Source: Variovorax sp. PCZ-1 (GTDB lineage: Bacteria > Pseudomonadota > Gammaproteobacteria > Burkholderiales > Burkholderiaceae_C). From it: DNA of 64,000 nt. A program made the position numbers and the translations under genes. Shown here in pieces: positions 33,365-42,219 of the stretch. The stretch lies in the NCBI RefSeq assembly GCF_018413605.1, contig NZ_JAHCDN010000001.1:1612001-1676000 (forward strand), written 5' to 3'. The notes under the pieces are model-generated. The model was not told the DNA's origin, did not search any database, and saw only the letters and a list, made by a program, of their open reading frames with translations. Positions within the stretch are counted from its first letter, which is position 1; each line of letters starts with the position of its first letter.

Positions 33365-34413
33365 ATGGATTGTTCCATGCACCATGCTTTGATCTGCTCT
33401 GCAGCACGTGATCGCTCTGCAGCAGGCAAAAAAGATGCTTGTGCTGCACGTAGTTGACCTTGCATGATTTGCGCGAGTGGCAAGCCGCAAACATCATGCA
33501 CGGCTTGAAATTCGCTGCCTTGCGTCAGGACGGAAATCAAGCGGTTATCTGCTTGTACTGACCAATTCAAGCCTGCTTTTTGCATGGCCGTCAGTGGGTG
33601 CGTTTTGAGATCATTCCATGCGCCTGTGTGCAGATTGCTCGTGGGGCAGACTTCGAAATGCACGCCGGAATCTCGCGCCCTCGCCATCCGCGAAACAGCG
33701 CCCTCGCCCGCTTCACCGGATACGGTGATCTGCACGCCATGGCCGATGCGCGTTGCACCCAAATCAATCGCCTCGATCACGCGTTCGCCCACATCCGCCT
33801 CACCCGCATGCAGCGTGAGCCCAAGGCCCGCTTCTTTCGCTTTAGCAATAGCACTTGCATGCATCGTGGCTGGGAAACCGCGCTCCGCACCGGCCAAGTC
33901 ATATCCAACCACACCTTTGCCAGCAAATCTAAGCGCCAGCTCTGCGCTGCGCATTACAGCTGAAGGCGCATCTGATCGCATACCGCAGACAATGAGCCCG
34001 GCTGGCACGCCAGTGGCTGCGCTACCACGTGCAAGCCCTGCAAGCAAGGCAGAAACTGCCTCATCTCCCCCGAGGCCATGCATTTCTAGAAGCAAGGGTG
34101 CCATGCGCAGCTCAATCAGCAGCGCGCCATCCACAGCGCAATCTTGCACCGCCTCAAAAGCGACGCGCTCACAGGCCTGTGGCGTTGCCATCGCTGCAAC
34201 CGTGAGCCCAAAAGCGGCGACATAGCGCTCCAAAGAACCAGAATTGGCCTGCGTGTGAATCCAATGCTGCAACGCATCAGGCGTATCCGCTGGCAAAGCC
34301 ACGCCCCGCTCACGGCACAACTCAAGCAAGGTCTCGGGGCGCAGGTTGCCATCCAGGTGCTCATGCAGCACCACTTTAGGGACACTTGGCCAGTCTGTAG
34401 GCATTGATTTCAT
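33352..34413 (-). CDS. add: Adenosine deaminase family protein
   Basis: A 353-residue metal-dependent amidohydrolase. The N-terminal zinc motif is HEHLDGNLRPETLLEL, the middle has LTLHAGEAD, and the end has EVCPTSNLHTGAWNDL and SVQADNRLIS, the pattern of adenosine deaminases of the NTDNRLMS type. It would convert adenosine to inosine in the cytoplasm. The start at 34413 is one of two close choices (34404). Its start is 110 bases from that of the divergent BMP-type substrate-binding gene, linking it to nucleoside uptake. Adenine deaminase is an alternative. Confidence 0.85.
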   Translation of the reverse strand: MKSMPTDWPSVPKVVLHEHLDGNLRPETLLELCRERGVALPADTPDALQHWIHTQANSGSLERYVAAFGLTVAAMATPQACERVAFEAVQDCAVDGALLIELRMAPLLLEMHGLGGDEAVSALLAGLARGSAATGVPAGLIVCGMRSDAPSAVMRSAELALRFAGKGVVGYDLAGAERGFPATMHASAIAKAKEAGLGLTLHAGEADVGERVIEAIDLGATRIGHGVQITVSGEAGEGAVSRMARARDSGVHFEVCPTSNLHTGAWNDLKTHPLTAMQKAGLNWSVQADNRLISVLTQGSEFQAVHDVCGLPLAQIMQGQLRAAQASFLPAAERSRAAEQIKAWCMEQSIAIN

Positions 34414-34523
34414 ACAAAAATAGAGATTTACCCCTTTGTCAACCAAAGGCGTTCTGAGGCATTATCATTGCTTAAGTGTGCAGTATTTGCACGTCTGTTT
34501 ATTCAACTTCTAGGAACATATCC

Positions 34524-35495
34524 ATGAAATTCTCCCTGCGTTCTACCATCGTTGCCGCAGCTGCTTTGGCCGCCACTGCAGCCTTTGCCCAACCCGCCGT
34601 CATTTTTGACATGGGCGGCAAGTTTGACAAATCTTTCAACGAAGCGGCATATAACGGCGCTGAAAAGTGGAAAAAAGAAACAGGCAAGCAATACCTCGAG
34701 TTTGAAGTGACCAACCCAACCCAGCGCGAGCAGGCGATCCGCCGCATGGCTGAGCGTGGCGCAAACCCAATCATCGGTATTGGTTTTAGCCAAGGCGGTG
34801 CGATCGAGAAAATCGCTAAAGAATTCCCTAAACTGAACTTCGCCATCGTTGACTATGTGGTGAAAGAGCCTAACGTTCAATCCGTCGTGTTCAAAGAGCA
34901 AGAAGGCAGCTTCTTGGTTGGCATGATGGCTGCACAAGCTTCCAAAACAGCCAAAGTCGGCTTTGTGGGCGGCATGGACATCCCTCTGATCCGTCGTTTC
35001 CAATGCGGCTACGAGCAAGGCGCTAAATTTGCCAACCCAAAAGTTGAAACCTTCGCCAACATGACCGGTACCACCGGCGCAGCTTGGAATGACCCCGCAC
35101 GCGGCGGCGAGTTGGCCAAAGCACAAATGGCCAAGGGCGCAGACGTGGTCTTCGCAGCCGCTGGCGGCACAGGCATGGGTGTGTATCAAGCAGCTAAGGA
35201 CGAGAAAAAGCTCGCCATCGGTGTTGACAGCAACCAAAACCACATCCAGCCAGGCACCATGCTGACCTCCATGGTCAAGCGTGTTGACACTGCCGTGTAC
35301 AACGTGATGAAGCAGCACACCCCAGGCTTGACAGCGCTCGGCCTCAAAGAAGGTGGCGTGGATTACGCCATGGACGCTAACAACGACAAACTCGTGACGG
35401 CCGACATGCGCAAGAAGGTTGATGCCGCTAAAGCAGACATCATCTCCGGCAAGATCAAGGTCGTGGACTACATGGCTGCAAACAAGTGCGAGTGA
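34524..35495 (+). CDS. BMP-family ABC transporter substrate-binding protein (nucleoside type)
   Basis: A 323-residue secreted protein with a signal peptide ending AAFAQ and the PnrA/BMP domain (DMGGKFDKSFNEAAYNGAEK; GFVGGMDIPLIRRFQCGYEQ; GVDSNQNHIQPGTMLTSMVK). Characterised members bind purine nucleosides. It begins a four-gene importer with an ATPase and two permeases and is divergent from add, which supports nucleoside import. No lipobox Cys is seen, so it should be a soluble periplasmic protein, as expected in Gram-negatives. The start at 34524 follows TAGGAACATATCC. Confidence 0.92.
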   Translation: MKFSLRSTIVAAAALAATAAFAQPAVIFDMGGKFDKSFNEAAYNGAEKWKKETGKQYLEFEVTNPTQREQAIRRMAERGANPIIGIGFSQGGAIEKIAKEFPKLNFAIVDYVVKEPNVQSVVFKEQEGSFLVGMMAAQASKTAKVGFVGGMDIPLIRRFQCGYEQGAKFANPKVETFANMTGTTGAAWNDPARGGELAKAQMAKGADVVFAAAGGTGMGVYQAAKDEKKLAIGVDSNQNHIQPGTMLTSMVKRVDTAVYNVMKQHTPGLTALGLKEGGVDYAMDANNDKLVTADMRKKVDAAKADIISGKIKVVDYMAANKCE

Positions 35496-35532
35496 TGATG
35501 TATTTGGGCACGAAATTCGCTAGAATTTTCGT

Positions 35533-37101
35533 GTGAGCAAATTACATAACACCCCAGAAAGCCGCACAGCCGTGCGGCTTTCTCGTATCTGCAAGCGCTT
35601 TGGCGCAGTGCAGGCCAATGCTGATGTGGATCTAAGCATCCAGCAGGCCACAATCCATGGCATCGTCGGAGAAAACGGCGCGGGTAAATCCACGCTGATG
35701 TCTATTCTTTACGGCTTCTACACGGCTGACTCCGGTGAGATCGAGGTAGAAGGCAAGTCTGCCAAGATCAAAAACTCGCACGAAGCGATTGCACTGGGCA
35801 TCGGTATGGTGCATCAGCATTTCATGCTGGTGGATAACCTCAGCGCTTTAGACAATATCGTGCTCGGTGTCGAAACCTCTTTGCTTTTGCAAACTGCGCA
35901 GCAAGACGCACGCACCAAGCTTCAAGCCTTGATGCAAGAGACGGGTCTCACCGTCAATCTGGATACCTTGGTTGAAGACCTTTCAGTGGGCGACCGCCAG
36001 CGTCTTGAGATTTTGAAAGCTCTGCATCGCGGTGCACGAATTCTTATTTTGGATGAGCCTACCGCTGTGCTCACTGCACAAGAGACAGAGCAGCTCTTCG
36101 TCGTCTTGCGCCGTCTGCGCGAAAGCGGCAAAACCATCATCATCATCACCCACAAACTCAAAGAAGTGCTCGCATTGTGCGATCAAGTCACCGTGATGCG
36201 CGCTGGCCGCGTGGTGCTTGAATGCGCCACGCGAGATGCCACTGTCACGCAATTGGCAGAAGCCATGGTGGGGCGCAAGCTCAAAGCGCCGCCTGCTCGC
36301 GCTGGGCATGATGCGAATGCACCGATTCGCTTAAGCGTGGACAGTATCGGTTATCGAGATTCACACGGCGTGCAGCGCCTGTCTGACATTGGCTTTGCGC
36401 TGCGCTCAGGCGAGATTGTGGGGGTAGCAGGTGTTGCAGGCAATGGACAAACGGAGCTGCTAGAAATTCTCTCGGGCATGAAGCGCCCAGCTGCAGGCAG
36501 CATGACCGTGCTGGGAAAAAACTACATAGCAACGCAATGGCTTGACCCAATCGCTGCACGCGATATGGGGCTCGCGCATGTGCCTGAAGACCGCCATGAG
36601 CGCGGCATGGTACTGCAATTTGGCGCTTGGGAATCTGCGGTGCTGGGCTATGAGCGCTTGGCGGCGTATTGCAAGGGTTGGTTCTTGCGCTCTAGCGTGA
36701 TGCAGAAAGACACCAACGATCTGATGCAGCGCTTTGACGTGCGCCCGCCGAATCCGAATTTGAAATCTTCCAAATTCTCCGGTGGCAATCAGCAGAAGCT
36801 GATCTTGGCGCGAGAATTCAACCAAGCGCCCAAGGTGCTGCTCGTTGGCCAGCCCACGCGCGGCGTAGACATTGGCGCGATTGAGTTCATTCACGAGCAA
36901 TTGCGTGCCTTGCGTGATGCAGGTTGTGCGATTTTGCTGGTGTCTACCGAACTGGAAGAAATCTTATCGCTATCCGACCGTGTGATCGTGATGAATCAAG
37001 GGCATATCACTGGAGAGCTGCCTGTGGGCGAGTGTGATGAAAAGAATTTGGGATTGCTGATGGTTTCGACAAATGAGGCCCTGACGGGAAATTCCGCATG
37101 A
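35533..37101 (+). CDS. ABC transporter ATP-binding protein (BMP/nucleoside importer)
   Basis: A 522-residue protein with two ABC domains, as in sugar and nucleoside importers of this class. Domain one is complete: Walker A GENGAGKSTLMS, signature LSVGDRQRLEILKAL, Walker B ILILDEPTAVL. Domain two has a weaker Walker A (GVAGNGQTELLE) and FSGGNQQKLILAREF. The start is GTG at 35533. It is followed by a permease whose start overlaps its stop by four bases. Confidence 0.95.
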   Translation: MSKLHNTPESRTAVRLSRICKRFGAVQANADVDLSIQQATIHGIVGENGAGKSTLMSILYGFYTADSGEIEVEGKSAKIKNSHEAIALGIGMVHQHFMLVDNLSALDNIVLGVETSLLLQTAQQDARTKLQALMQETGLTVNLDTLVEDLSVGDRQRLEILKALHRGARILILDEPTAVLTAQETEQLFVVLRRLRESGKTIIIITHKLKEVLALCDQVTVMRAGRVVLECATRDATVTQLAEAMVGRKLKAPPARAGHDANAPIRLSVDSIGYRDSHGVQRLSDIGFALRSGEIVGVAGVAGNGQTELLEILSGMKRPAAGSMTVLGKNYIATQWLDPIAARDMGLAHVPEDRHERGMVLQFGAWESAVLGYERLAAYCKGWFLRSSVMQKDTNDLMQRFDVRPPNPNLKSSKFSGGNQQKLILAREFNQAPKVLLVGQPTRGVDIGAIEFIHEQLRALRDAGCAILLVSTELEEILSLSDRVIVMNQGHITGELPVGECDEKNLGLLMVSTNEALTGNSA

Positions 37102-38210
37102 GCGCGGCACAAAAAGAGCTTCCACGCTGGCTCGATGTGGGCGTGATCCCCTTGATCAATTTGGCCATTGCTTTACTCGTTGCGGGTATCGTGGTGGCAC
37201 TTGTAGGGCAAAGCCCTTCACAGGTGATCACTGCCTTGGTCAAAGGCGCGTTGGGCAATCAACGCGGCCTCAGCTACACCTTGTATTACGCCACCACCTT
37301 TGTATTTGCTGGCTTGGCAGTCGCTGTCGCTTTTCATGCTGGTTTGTTCAACATCGGCGGCGAAGGCCAAGCCATGATTGGCGGCTTGGGCGCTGGCCTT
37401 GTGGCACTTTGGTTAGCGCCTTCCCTACCCGCTTGGTTGATGCTGCCACTCATGATCATCTTCGCAGCCCTCTTCGCAGGTATTTGGGGCGCGATTCCCG
37501 GTTACTTGCAAGCCTATCGCGGCAGCCATGTGGTGATCACCACCATCATGTTCAACTTTCTGGCCAGCTCGCTCATGGTGTATTTGCTGGTCAATGTGCT
37601 CAAACCCGTTGGAGAGATGGCCCCCGAGAGCGCGGAGTTCGCCGCTTCAGCCAAGATGCCGCGCGTGCATGAAGTCTTGAAAAGCATAGGCTTAGAGTGG
37701 CCTTCATCGCCGCTGAACTTGAGCATCCTGCTGGCCGTGATCGCTTGCGTCTTCGTCTATCTCCTGCTCTGGAAAACGCGCATCGGCTACCAAATTCGCG
37801 CCAGCGGCTCCAGCCCCGGCGCAGCGGAATATGCTGGCATCTCGCCGCAAAAGCAGATCATGCTCTCCATGGGCATCTCCGGCGCGCTCGCTGGCATGAT
37901 CGCCATCAACGAAGTCGCTGGCGTGCATCACAAGCTGCTCACCGATTTCGTGGCTGGCGCTGGCTTCACAGGCATTGCTGTGGCACTCATGGGGCGCAAC
38001 CATCCTTTTGGCATCGTGCTCTCCGCCCTGCTCTTTGGCATGATTTCTCAAGGCGGCGCGGAAGTGGCTTTTGAAGTGCAAGGCTTCACGAAAGATATGG
38101 TGGTGATGTTGCAAGGTTTGATCGTGCTCTTCTCGGGTGCTTTGGCCTACGTGTTTGCCCCCCTGATTGGGCGAATGTATTTCTCATTGACGAAGAAGGA
38201 GGCTGCGTGA
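37098..38210 (+). CDS. ABC transporter permease (BMP/nucleoside importer)
   Basis: A 370-residue inner-membrane protein with about eight to ten membrane segments and the BPD_transp_2 pattern (GLFNIGGEGQAMIGGLGAGL; AEYAGISPQKQIMLSMGISG; GAGFTGIAVALMGRNHPFG). It pairs with the next gene to form the channel. Overlaps the ATPase gene by four bases and the next permease by one, so the operon is tightly coupled. Confidence 0.94.
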   Translation: MSAAQKELPRWLDVGVIPLINLAIALLVAGIVVALVGQSPSQVITALVKGALGNQRGLSYTLYYATTFVFAGLAVAVAFHAGLFNIGGEGQAMIGGLGAGLVALWLAPSLPAWLMLPLMIIFAALFAGIWGAIPGYLQAYRGSHVVITTIMFNFLASSLMVYLLVNVLKPVGEMAPESAEFAASAKMPRVHEVLKSIGLEWPSSPLNLSILLAVIACVFVYLLLWKTRIGYQIRASGSSPGAAEYAGISPQKQIMLSMGISGALAGMIAINEVAGVHHKLLTDFVAGAGFTGIAVALMGRNHPFGIVLSALLFGMISQGGAEVAFEVQGFTKDMVVMLQGLIVLFSGALAYVFAPLIGRMYFSLTKKEAA

Positions 38211-39127
38211 TGGATTTCCTCTTCATCATTGACTTGCTCGCCTCCAGCCTTCGCTTGGCTACGCCCCTGATTTTTTGTGCGCTCGCTGGCGTGCTCTCTG
38301 AGCGCGCTGGTGTGATTGATATTGGCTTGGAAGGCAAGATGCTTTTCGCAGCTTTTGCTGCGGCCACGGTAGGAGTCGTCACCAAATCTTGGCCGCTAGC
38401 CGTGCTCGCTGCGATCACCGTGGCTTGCTTACTCTCTGCGCTGCATGGCTTTGCCTGCGTCACCTATCAAGGCAATCAAGTGATCTCTGGTTTGGCGATC
38501 AATATCATCGCTGCAGGCCTCACTGTCGTACTCGGCATCGCTTGGTTCAAGCAAGGCGGGCAAACACCGCAAGTGCCGGATGCTGTGCGCTTCAAGGAGA
38601 TGTTTGATGTGCCGCTGCTTGGGCAAAACGCACTGGTGTACGTCGCGCTAGTTTTGGTCTTCGTCGTTTGGTGGCTTCTGTTTCGCACGCGCTTTGGTCT
38701 GCGTCTGCGCGCCGTGGGTGAAAACCCGGCGATGGTCGATGCTGCTGGCGTTTCAGTCGCAGGCACGCGCTACCTTGCGCTGATGGGCAATGGCGCACTC
38801 TGCGGTCTGGCAGGCTGCTATCTCGTGCTTGCGCAAAACGCTGCCTTCGCCCCCCACATGACAGCAGGCCGCGGCTTCATGGCACTCGCCGCCATGATCT
38901 TCGGCAAATGGCATCCCGTCGGCGCACTCTGGGCTTGCTTGCTGTTTGGTTTCTTGGATGCGTTGGCGATCCGCTTGCAAGGCACTAAGCTGCCCGGCAT
39001 TGGCGAGATTCCTGTGCAGTTCATCCAGGCGCTGCCGTATTTGATGACAGTGATTTTGCTGGCTGGCTTTATTGGCAAGGCAGTTGCACCGCGTGCTCTT
39101 GGCTCGCCTTACATTAAGTCGCGTTGA
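38210..39127 (+). CDS. ABC transporter permease, second subunit (BMP/nucleoside importer)
   Basis: A 305-residue membrane protein of the same family, with GVIDIGLEGKMLFAAFAAAT near residue 35 and GENPAMVDAAGVSVAGTRYL later. It is the smaller partner of the permease pair. The ATG at 38210 overlaps the previous stop by one base (TGATG); a GTG three bases earlier is possible. Last gene of the importer operon; a family B palindrome follows. Confidence 0.94.
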   Translation: MDFLFIIDLLASSLRLATPLIFCALAGVLSERAGVIDIGLEGKMLFAAFAAATVGVVTKSWPLAVLAAITVACLLSALHGFACVTYQGNQVISGLAINIIAAGLTVVLGIAWFKQGGQTPQVPDAVRFKEMFDVPLLGQNALVYVALVLVFVVWWLLFRTRFGLRLRAVGENPAMVDAAGVSVAGTRYLALMGNGALCGLAGCYLVLAQNAAFAPHMTAGRGFMALAAMIFGKWHPVGALWACLLFGFLDALAIRLQGTKLPGIGEIPVQFIQALPYLMTVILLAGFIGKAVAPRALGSPYIKSR

Positions 39128-39145
39128 GTGGCGAACTTACCAACA

Positions 39146-39241
39146 GAACGCAAAAGGCGCAAAAACTCGCGAAAGACGCAAAAAATCAATCCGTGAATTT
39201 CACTTTTGCGTCTTTTGCGAACTTCTGCGTCTTTTGCGTTC
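39146..39241. repeat. Palindrome of the GACGCAAAA type (family B), copy 4
   Basis: GAACGCAAAAGGCGCAAAAA on the left pairs with TTTTGCGAACTTCTGCGTC and TTTTGCGTTC on the right. It ends three bases before the ligE start codon, so it covers the place where a ribosome-binding site would be. Confidence 0.88.
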
Positions 39242-39244
39242 AAA

Positions 39245-40090
39245 ATGACTTCTACTATGTTACGCCGCTCATTTCTCGCCATAGTTTTCGCCTCTCCTCT
39301 CTCGTTTGCAAAAACCGCGCAAGGCGTGCTCCTCGCGCAAGATTACAAACCCGGCATCGATATCAGCCAATACCTGATCAGCGAAAAGCTCGATGGTGTG
39401 CGGGCTTTATGGGATGGCAAGAGTTTGCGCTTTCGCAGCGGGCAAAGCATCTCAGCCCCTGCTTGGTTCACTGCCAAGTTACCTTCCACACCACTGGATG
39501 GCGAGCTCTGGCTCGCTCGGGGAAAGTTTGACGAGCTTTCAGGCATCGTGCGCAAATTGCAGCCCGTGGATACCGAGTGGCAGAGCGTGAAATACATGGT
39601 GTTTGAGTTGCCTGCTGGTGATGGCACGTTTGCACAACGCAACGAGAAACTTCAAGCCCTGGTCAAACAAACGAACTGGCCGCAGCTCCAGTGGGTTGAA
39701 CAATTCAAACTATCAGATGACAAAACCTTGCAAGCCAAGCTCAAGCAAATCACAGCGCAAAGCGGCGAAGGTTTGATGTTGCACAAAGCCGATGCACCTG
39801 TCACCACAGGCCGCAGTGCAGTGCTGCTGAAGCTCAAACCTGTCTCAGATGCAGAAGGCGTCGTCACTGCCCACATCCCTGGCAAAGGCAAATACCAAGG
39901 CATGCTCGGTGCGCTACAAATCAAAACGGAAGACGGCCACAGCGTCAAAATCGGCACAGGCTTCAGCGATGAGCAGCGTAAAAATCCACCGCCCGTAGGT
40001 AGCACCATTACCTACAGCTACCGAGACACCACACCCAGCGGCAAGCCGCGTTTCGCTGCCTTCCTGCGTGTACGCCATGCAGGCACCTAA
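39245..40090 (+). CDS. ligE: Secreted ATP-dependent DNA ligase, LigE type
   Basis: A 281-residue minimal DNA ligase. An N-terminal signal-like segment (SFLAIVFASPLSFAKTAQG) points to export. The adenylation motif is SEKLDGVRALW with nucleophile K48; motifs TPLDGELW, GEGLMLHK and VLLKLKP follow, then an OB domain. LigE enzymes of Gram-negatives seal nicks in ATP-supplied reactions and are linked to DNA uptake and extracellular DNA. The start is either 39245 or 39257; neither has a normal ribosome-binding site because of the upstream palindrome. Confidence 0.88.
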   Translation: MTSTMLRRSFLAIVFASPLSFAKTAQGVLLAQDYKPGIDISQYLISEKLDGVRALWDGKSLRFRSGQSISAPAWFTAKLPSTPLDGELWLARGKFDELSGIVRKLQPVDTEWQSVKYMVFELPAGDGTFAQRNEKLQALVKQTNWPQLQWVEQFKLSDDKTLQAKLKQITAQSGEGLMLHKADAPVTTGRSAVLLKLKPVSDAEGVVTAHIPGKGKYQGMLGALQIKTEDGHSVKIGTGFSDEQRKNPPPVGSTITYSYRDTTPSGKPRFAAFLRVRHAGT

Positions 40091-40099
40091 GCGACTGCC

Positions 40100-40142
40100 A
40101 CTATCAATTAAATAGCACTCTGCGCAGATTCTATGCCGGCGA
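40100..40142 (-). repeat. Dispersed element A, copy 12
   Basis: Minus-strand copy, CTATCAATTAAATAGCACTC then TGCGCAGATTCTATGCCGGC, between ligE and the DMT transporter gene. One of the best-conserved copies. Confidence 0.9.
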
Positions 40143-40174
40143 AACACTGATTTTGCTTATAAAATCAGTGTCAT

Positions 40175-41062
40175 ATGAGTTTTTCTGCCTTTGCGCAACT
40201 CGTGGCGCTGTCGGCGTTGTGGGGTGCTTCGTTTTTATTCATCCGAATTGCCAGCCCCCAACTTGGGCCACTCGTACTCGCGGGTCTACGCATTGCTTTA
40301 GCCACACTCACACTGGCGCTGATCATGCGCGCCTTGAGGCACCGCTGGCCTTGGCAGCATACGCGAGAGATGCTGTGGATAGCATTGACAGCAATCGCCA
40401 TACCTTTCCTGCTGTTTGCATGGGCAGGCTTGCATTTGCCTTCGAGTTATAGCGCCTTGATCAACACCAGTTTTGTGGTGTTTGGTTGTTTGTTTGCAGC
40501 TTGGATGAAGGTCGATACGCTCACCGTGCGTAAAGTGGTGGGATGCTTGGTCGGCTTGGCAGGTATTGGCATGATCGTACAACTGGGACCGCTTGATCTG
40601 TCGCCCACTGTTTTGCTGGCGTGCTTGGCGGCTTTGCTGGCTTCTTTTTGTTATGGCATTGCCGTGCCGCTCACCAAACGCGCACTCACACGAATCGAGC
40701 CCTTGCCTGTAGCAGCCATGACGCATCTGTGGTCCATGATCTTGCTCACACCACTTGCAATTTACGATGCGCCGCAGGCCAAATGGAGCACTAGCGCGCT
40801 GCTGGCCACTGCTGTGATGGGCATTATTACCTCCGGCATTGCTTTTTGGCTGCATCTGCGTGTGGTGCGCCATATCTCCAGCACAGCAGGCATGACGCCA
40901 GCCTTCATGATCCCCGTCTTCGGTGTACTCTGGGGGCACCTATTTTTAGGTGAACCACTCAGCAGTGGCATGATCGCCGGCGCAGCATTAGCTCTGGTCG
41001 CGATTGCGCTGATCAGTGATTTGAAGTGGCCTGTTTGGGATGCTGCAAACGCCAAACCTTGA
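40175..41062 (+). CDS. EamA/DMT-family transporter
   Basis: A 295-residue membrane protein with about ten hydrophobic segments arranged as two EamA repeats (first repeat: LSALWGASFLFIRIASPQLG; second: LAALLASFCYGIAVPLTKRA). The family exports amino acids, nucleosides and other metabolites. Substrate unknown. Its last 50 bases overlap the 3' end of the opposite-strand MFS gene. Confidence 0.9.
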   Translation: MSFSAFAQLVALSALWGASFLFIRIASPQLGPLVLAGLRIALATLTLALIMRALRHRWPWQHTREMLWIALTAIAIPFLLFAWAGLHLPSSYSALINTSFVVFGCLFAAWMKVDTLTVRKVVGCLVGLAGIGMIVQLGPLDLSPTVLLACLAALLASFCYGIAVPLTKRALTRIEPLPVAAMTHLWSMILLTPLAIYDAPQAKWSTSALLATAVMGIITSGIAFWLHLRVVRHISSTAGMTPAFMIPVFGVLWGHLFLGEPLSSGMIAGAALALVAIALISDLKWPVWDAANAKP

Positions 41063-42215
41063 TAGCGCACAGCGTAGCTAGCACAGCCACGCCCGTTGTG
41101 ATCCAGAACACACTGCGCAAACCATAGGCCTCACTGATCAAGCCGCCTGCCCAGCTACCGAGCACTCCCGGAATACCGTAGCCAAGCACGGTGTAAAGCG
41201 CCTGGCCTCGCCCGCGCATATTGCCTGGAAAATGATGAGAAATGAGCGCGGTACAGACAGTATGGTTCGCTGCGAAGCTGATAGCATGCAAGGTTTGTGC
41301 AGCAAACAGCACCCACAGCACATCGCCCATGCCTGCTGTCAAGCCAAAGCGCAACACGCTCGCAAGTGCAGCAATGATGAGCCAAGCCGTGAGCGAGAAA
41401 CGCGGCAACCAGCGGCCCTGCGTATAGAACCACGCGATCTCCGTGATCACAGCGGCTGCCCAGAGCGTGCCGATCATGGTTTTGCTGTAGCCCAACTCAT
41501 CGCAATACAGCGAGAAGAATACATACAGCCCCATGTGTGAAAGCACATTGAGAGCGATCGTGCCAAAGAACCAAGCTACAGCTGGTTGTCGCAGTGTGTG
41601 CCAAATAGGTTGGCTGGATTTTTCATGCGCTGCGTTTTCTCGGATATCAGGAATACTGTAGGCGCTCAAGGTCAAAAGCAGCAGCCCAAGCGTCACAGCG
41701 ATCGGAAAATACTTGAGGCCAAAATTCTCAAAGAAAGCCCCTGCACCAAGCACTGTGACCATAAAGCCCAGCGAGCCCCACAGGCGCACTCGCCCATGCC
41801 GGCGCACATCAAACACGCCACCGCGCGTGACAATCTGAGCCAGCGCTGATTCGCTCATGGGCATCAATGCGCTGGAATTGAGATACATGAAGAGCAAGCA
41901 AGCAATCAGCCACCAAAAGCCGCCACCTTGCCAAAAGAAACCCAAAGAGCCTAAGAGTGCAAGTACAGTGGCAATGCGCAGCATCAGCGCGCGCTGGCCT
42001 GTGCGATCGCCCAGCCAAGCCCATGCATAGGGCGCAGCCAAGCGCGAGAAAGATTGGATGGAGGCAATCAGACCTATCAATGCCACGCCGTAGCCAATTT
42101 CTTTGAGCCAAAGGCTCAAGAAGGTATTGACAACTCCGATGTGCGAAAAATACGCGGCAGAAAGTGCCGCGAAAGGAATCAGCTCTCGGGTCGTTGCGAT
42201 GGGCGGCTTTGGCAT
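41013..42215 (-). CDS. Major facilitator superfamily transporter
   Basis: A 400-residue protein with about twelve membrane segments and an MFS_1-like layout of the nucleoside:proton symporter or 3-phenylpropionate (HcaT) type (AAYFSHIGVVNTFLSLWLKE; HAISFAANHTVCTALISHHF; GRGQALYTVLGYGIPGVLG). HcaT-like proteins import aromatic acids, but substrate is not certain. The start at 42215 lies five bases from the aroC stop; a start at 42236 would overlap aroC. The 3' end overlaps the DMT gene on the other strand. Confidence 0.88.
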   Translation of the reverse strand: MPKPPIATTRELIPFAALSAAYFSHIGVVNTFLSLWLKEIGYGVALIGLIASIQSFSRLAAPYAWAWLGDRTGQRALMLRIATVLALLGSLGFFWQGGGFWWLIACLLFMYLNSSALMPMSESALAQIVTRGGVFDVRRHGRVRLWGSLGFMVTVLGAGAFFENFGLKYFPIAVTLGLLLLTLSAYSIPDIRENAAHEKSSQPIWHTLRQPAVAWFFGTIALNVLSHMGLYVFFSLYCDELGYSKTMIGTLWAAAVITEIAWFYTQGRWLPRFSLTAWLIIAALASVLRFGLTAGMGDVLWVLFAAQTLHAISFAANHTVCTALISHHFPGNMRGRGQALYTVLGYGIPGVLGSWAGGLISEAYGLRSVFWITTGVAVLATLCAIKVWRLQHPKQATSNH

Positions 42216-42219
42216 TCGC

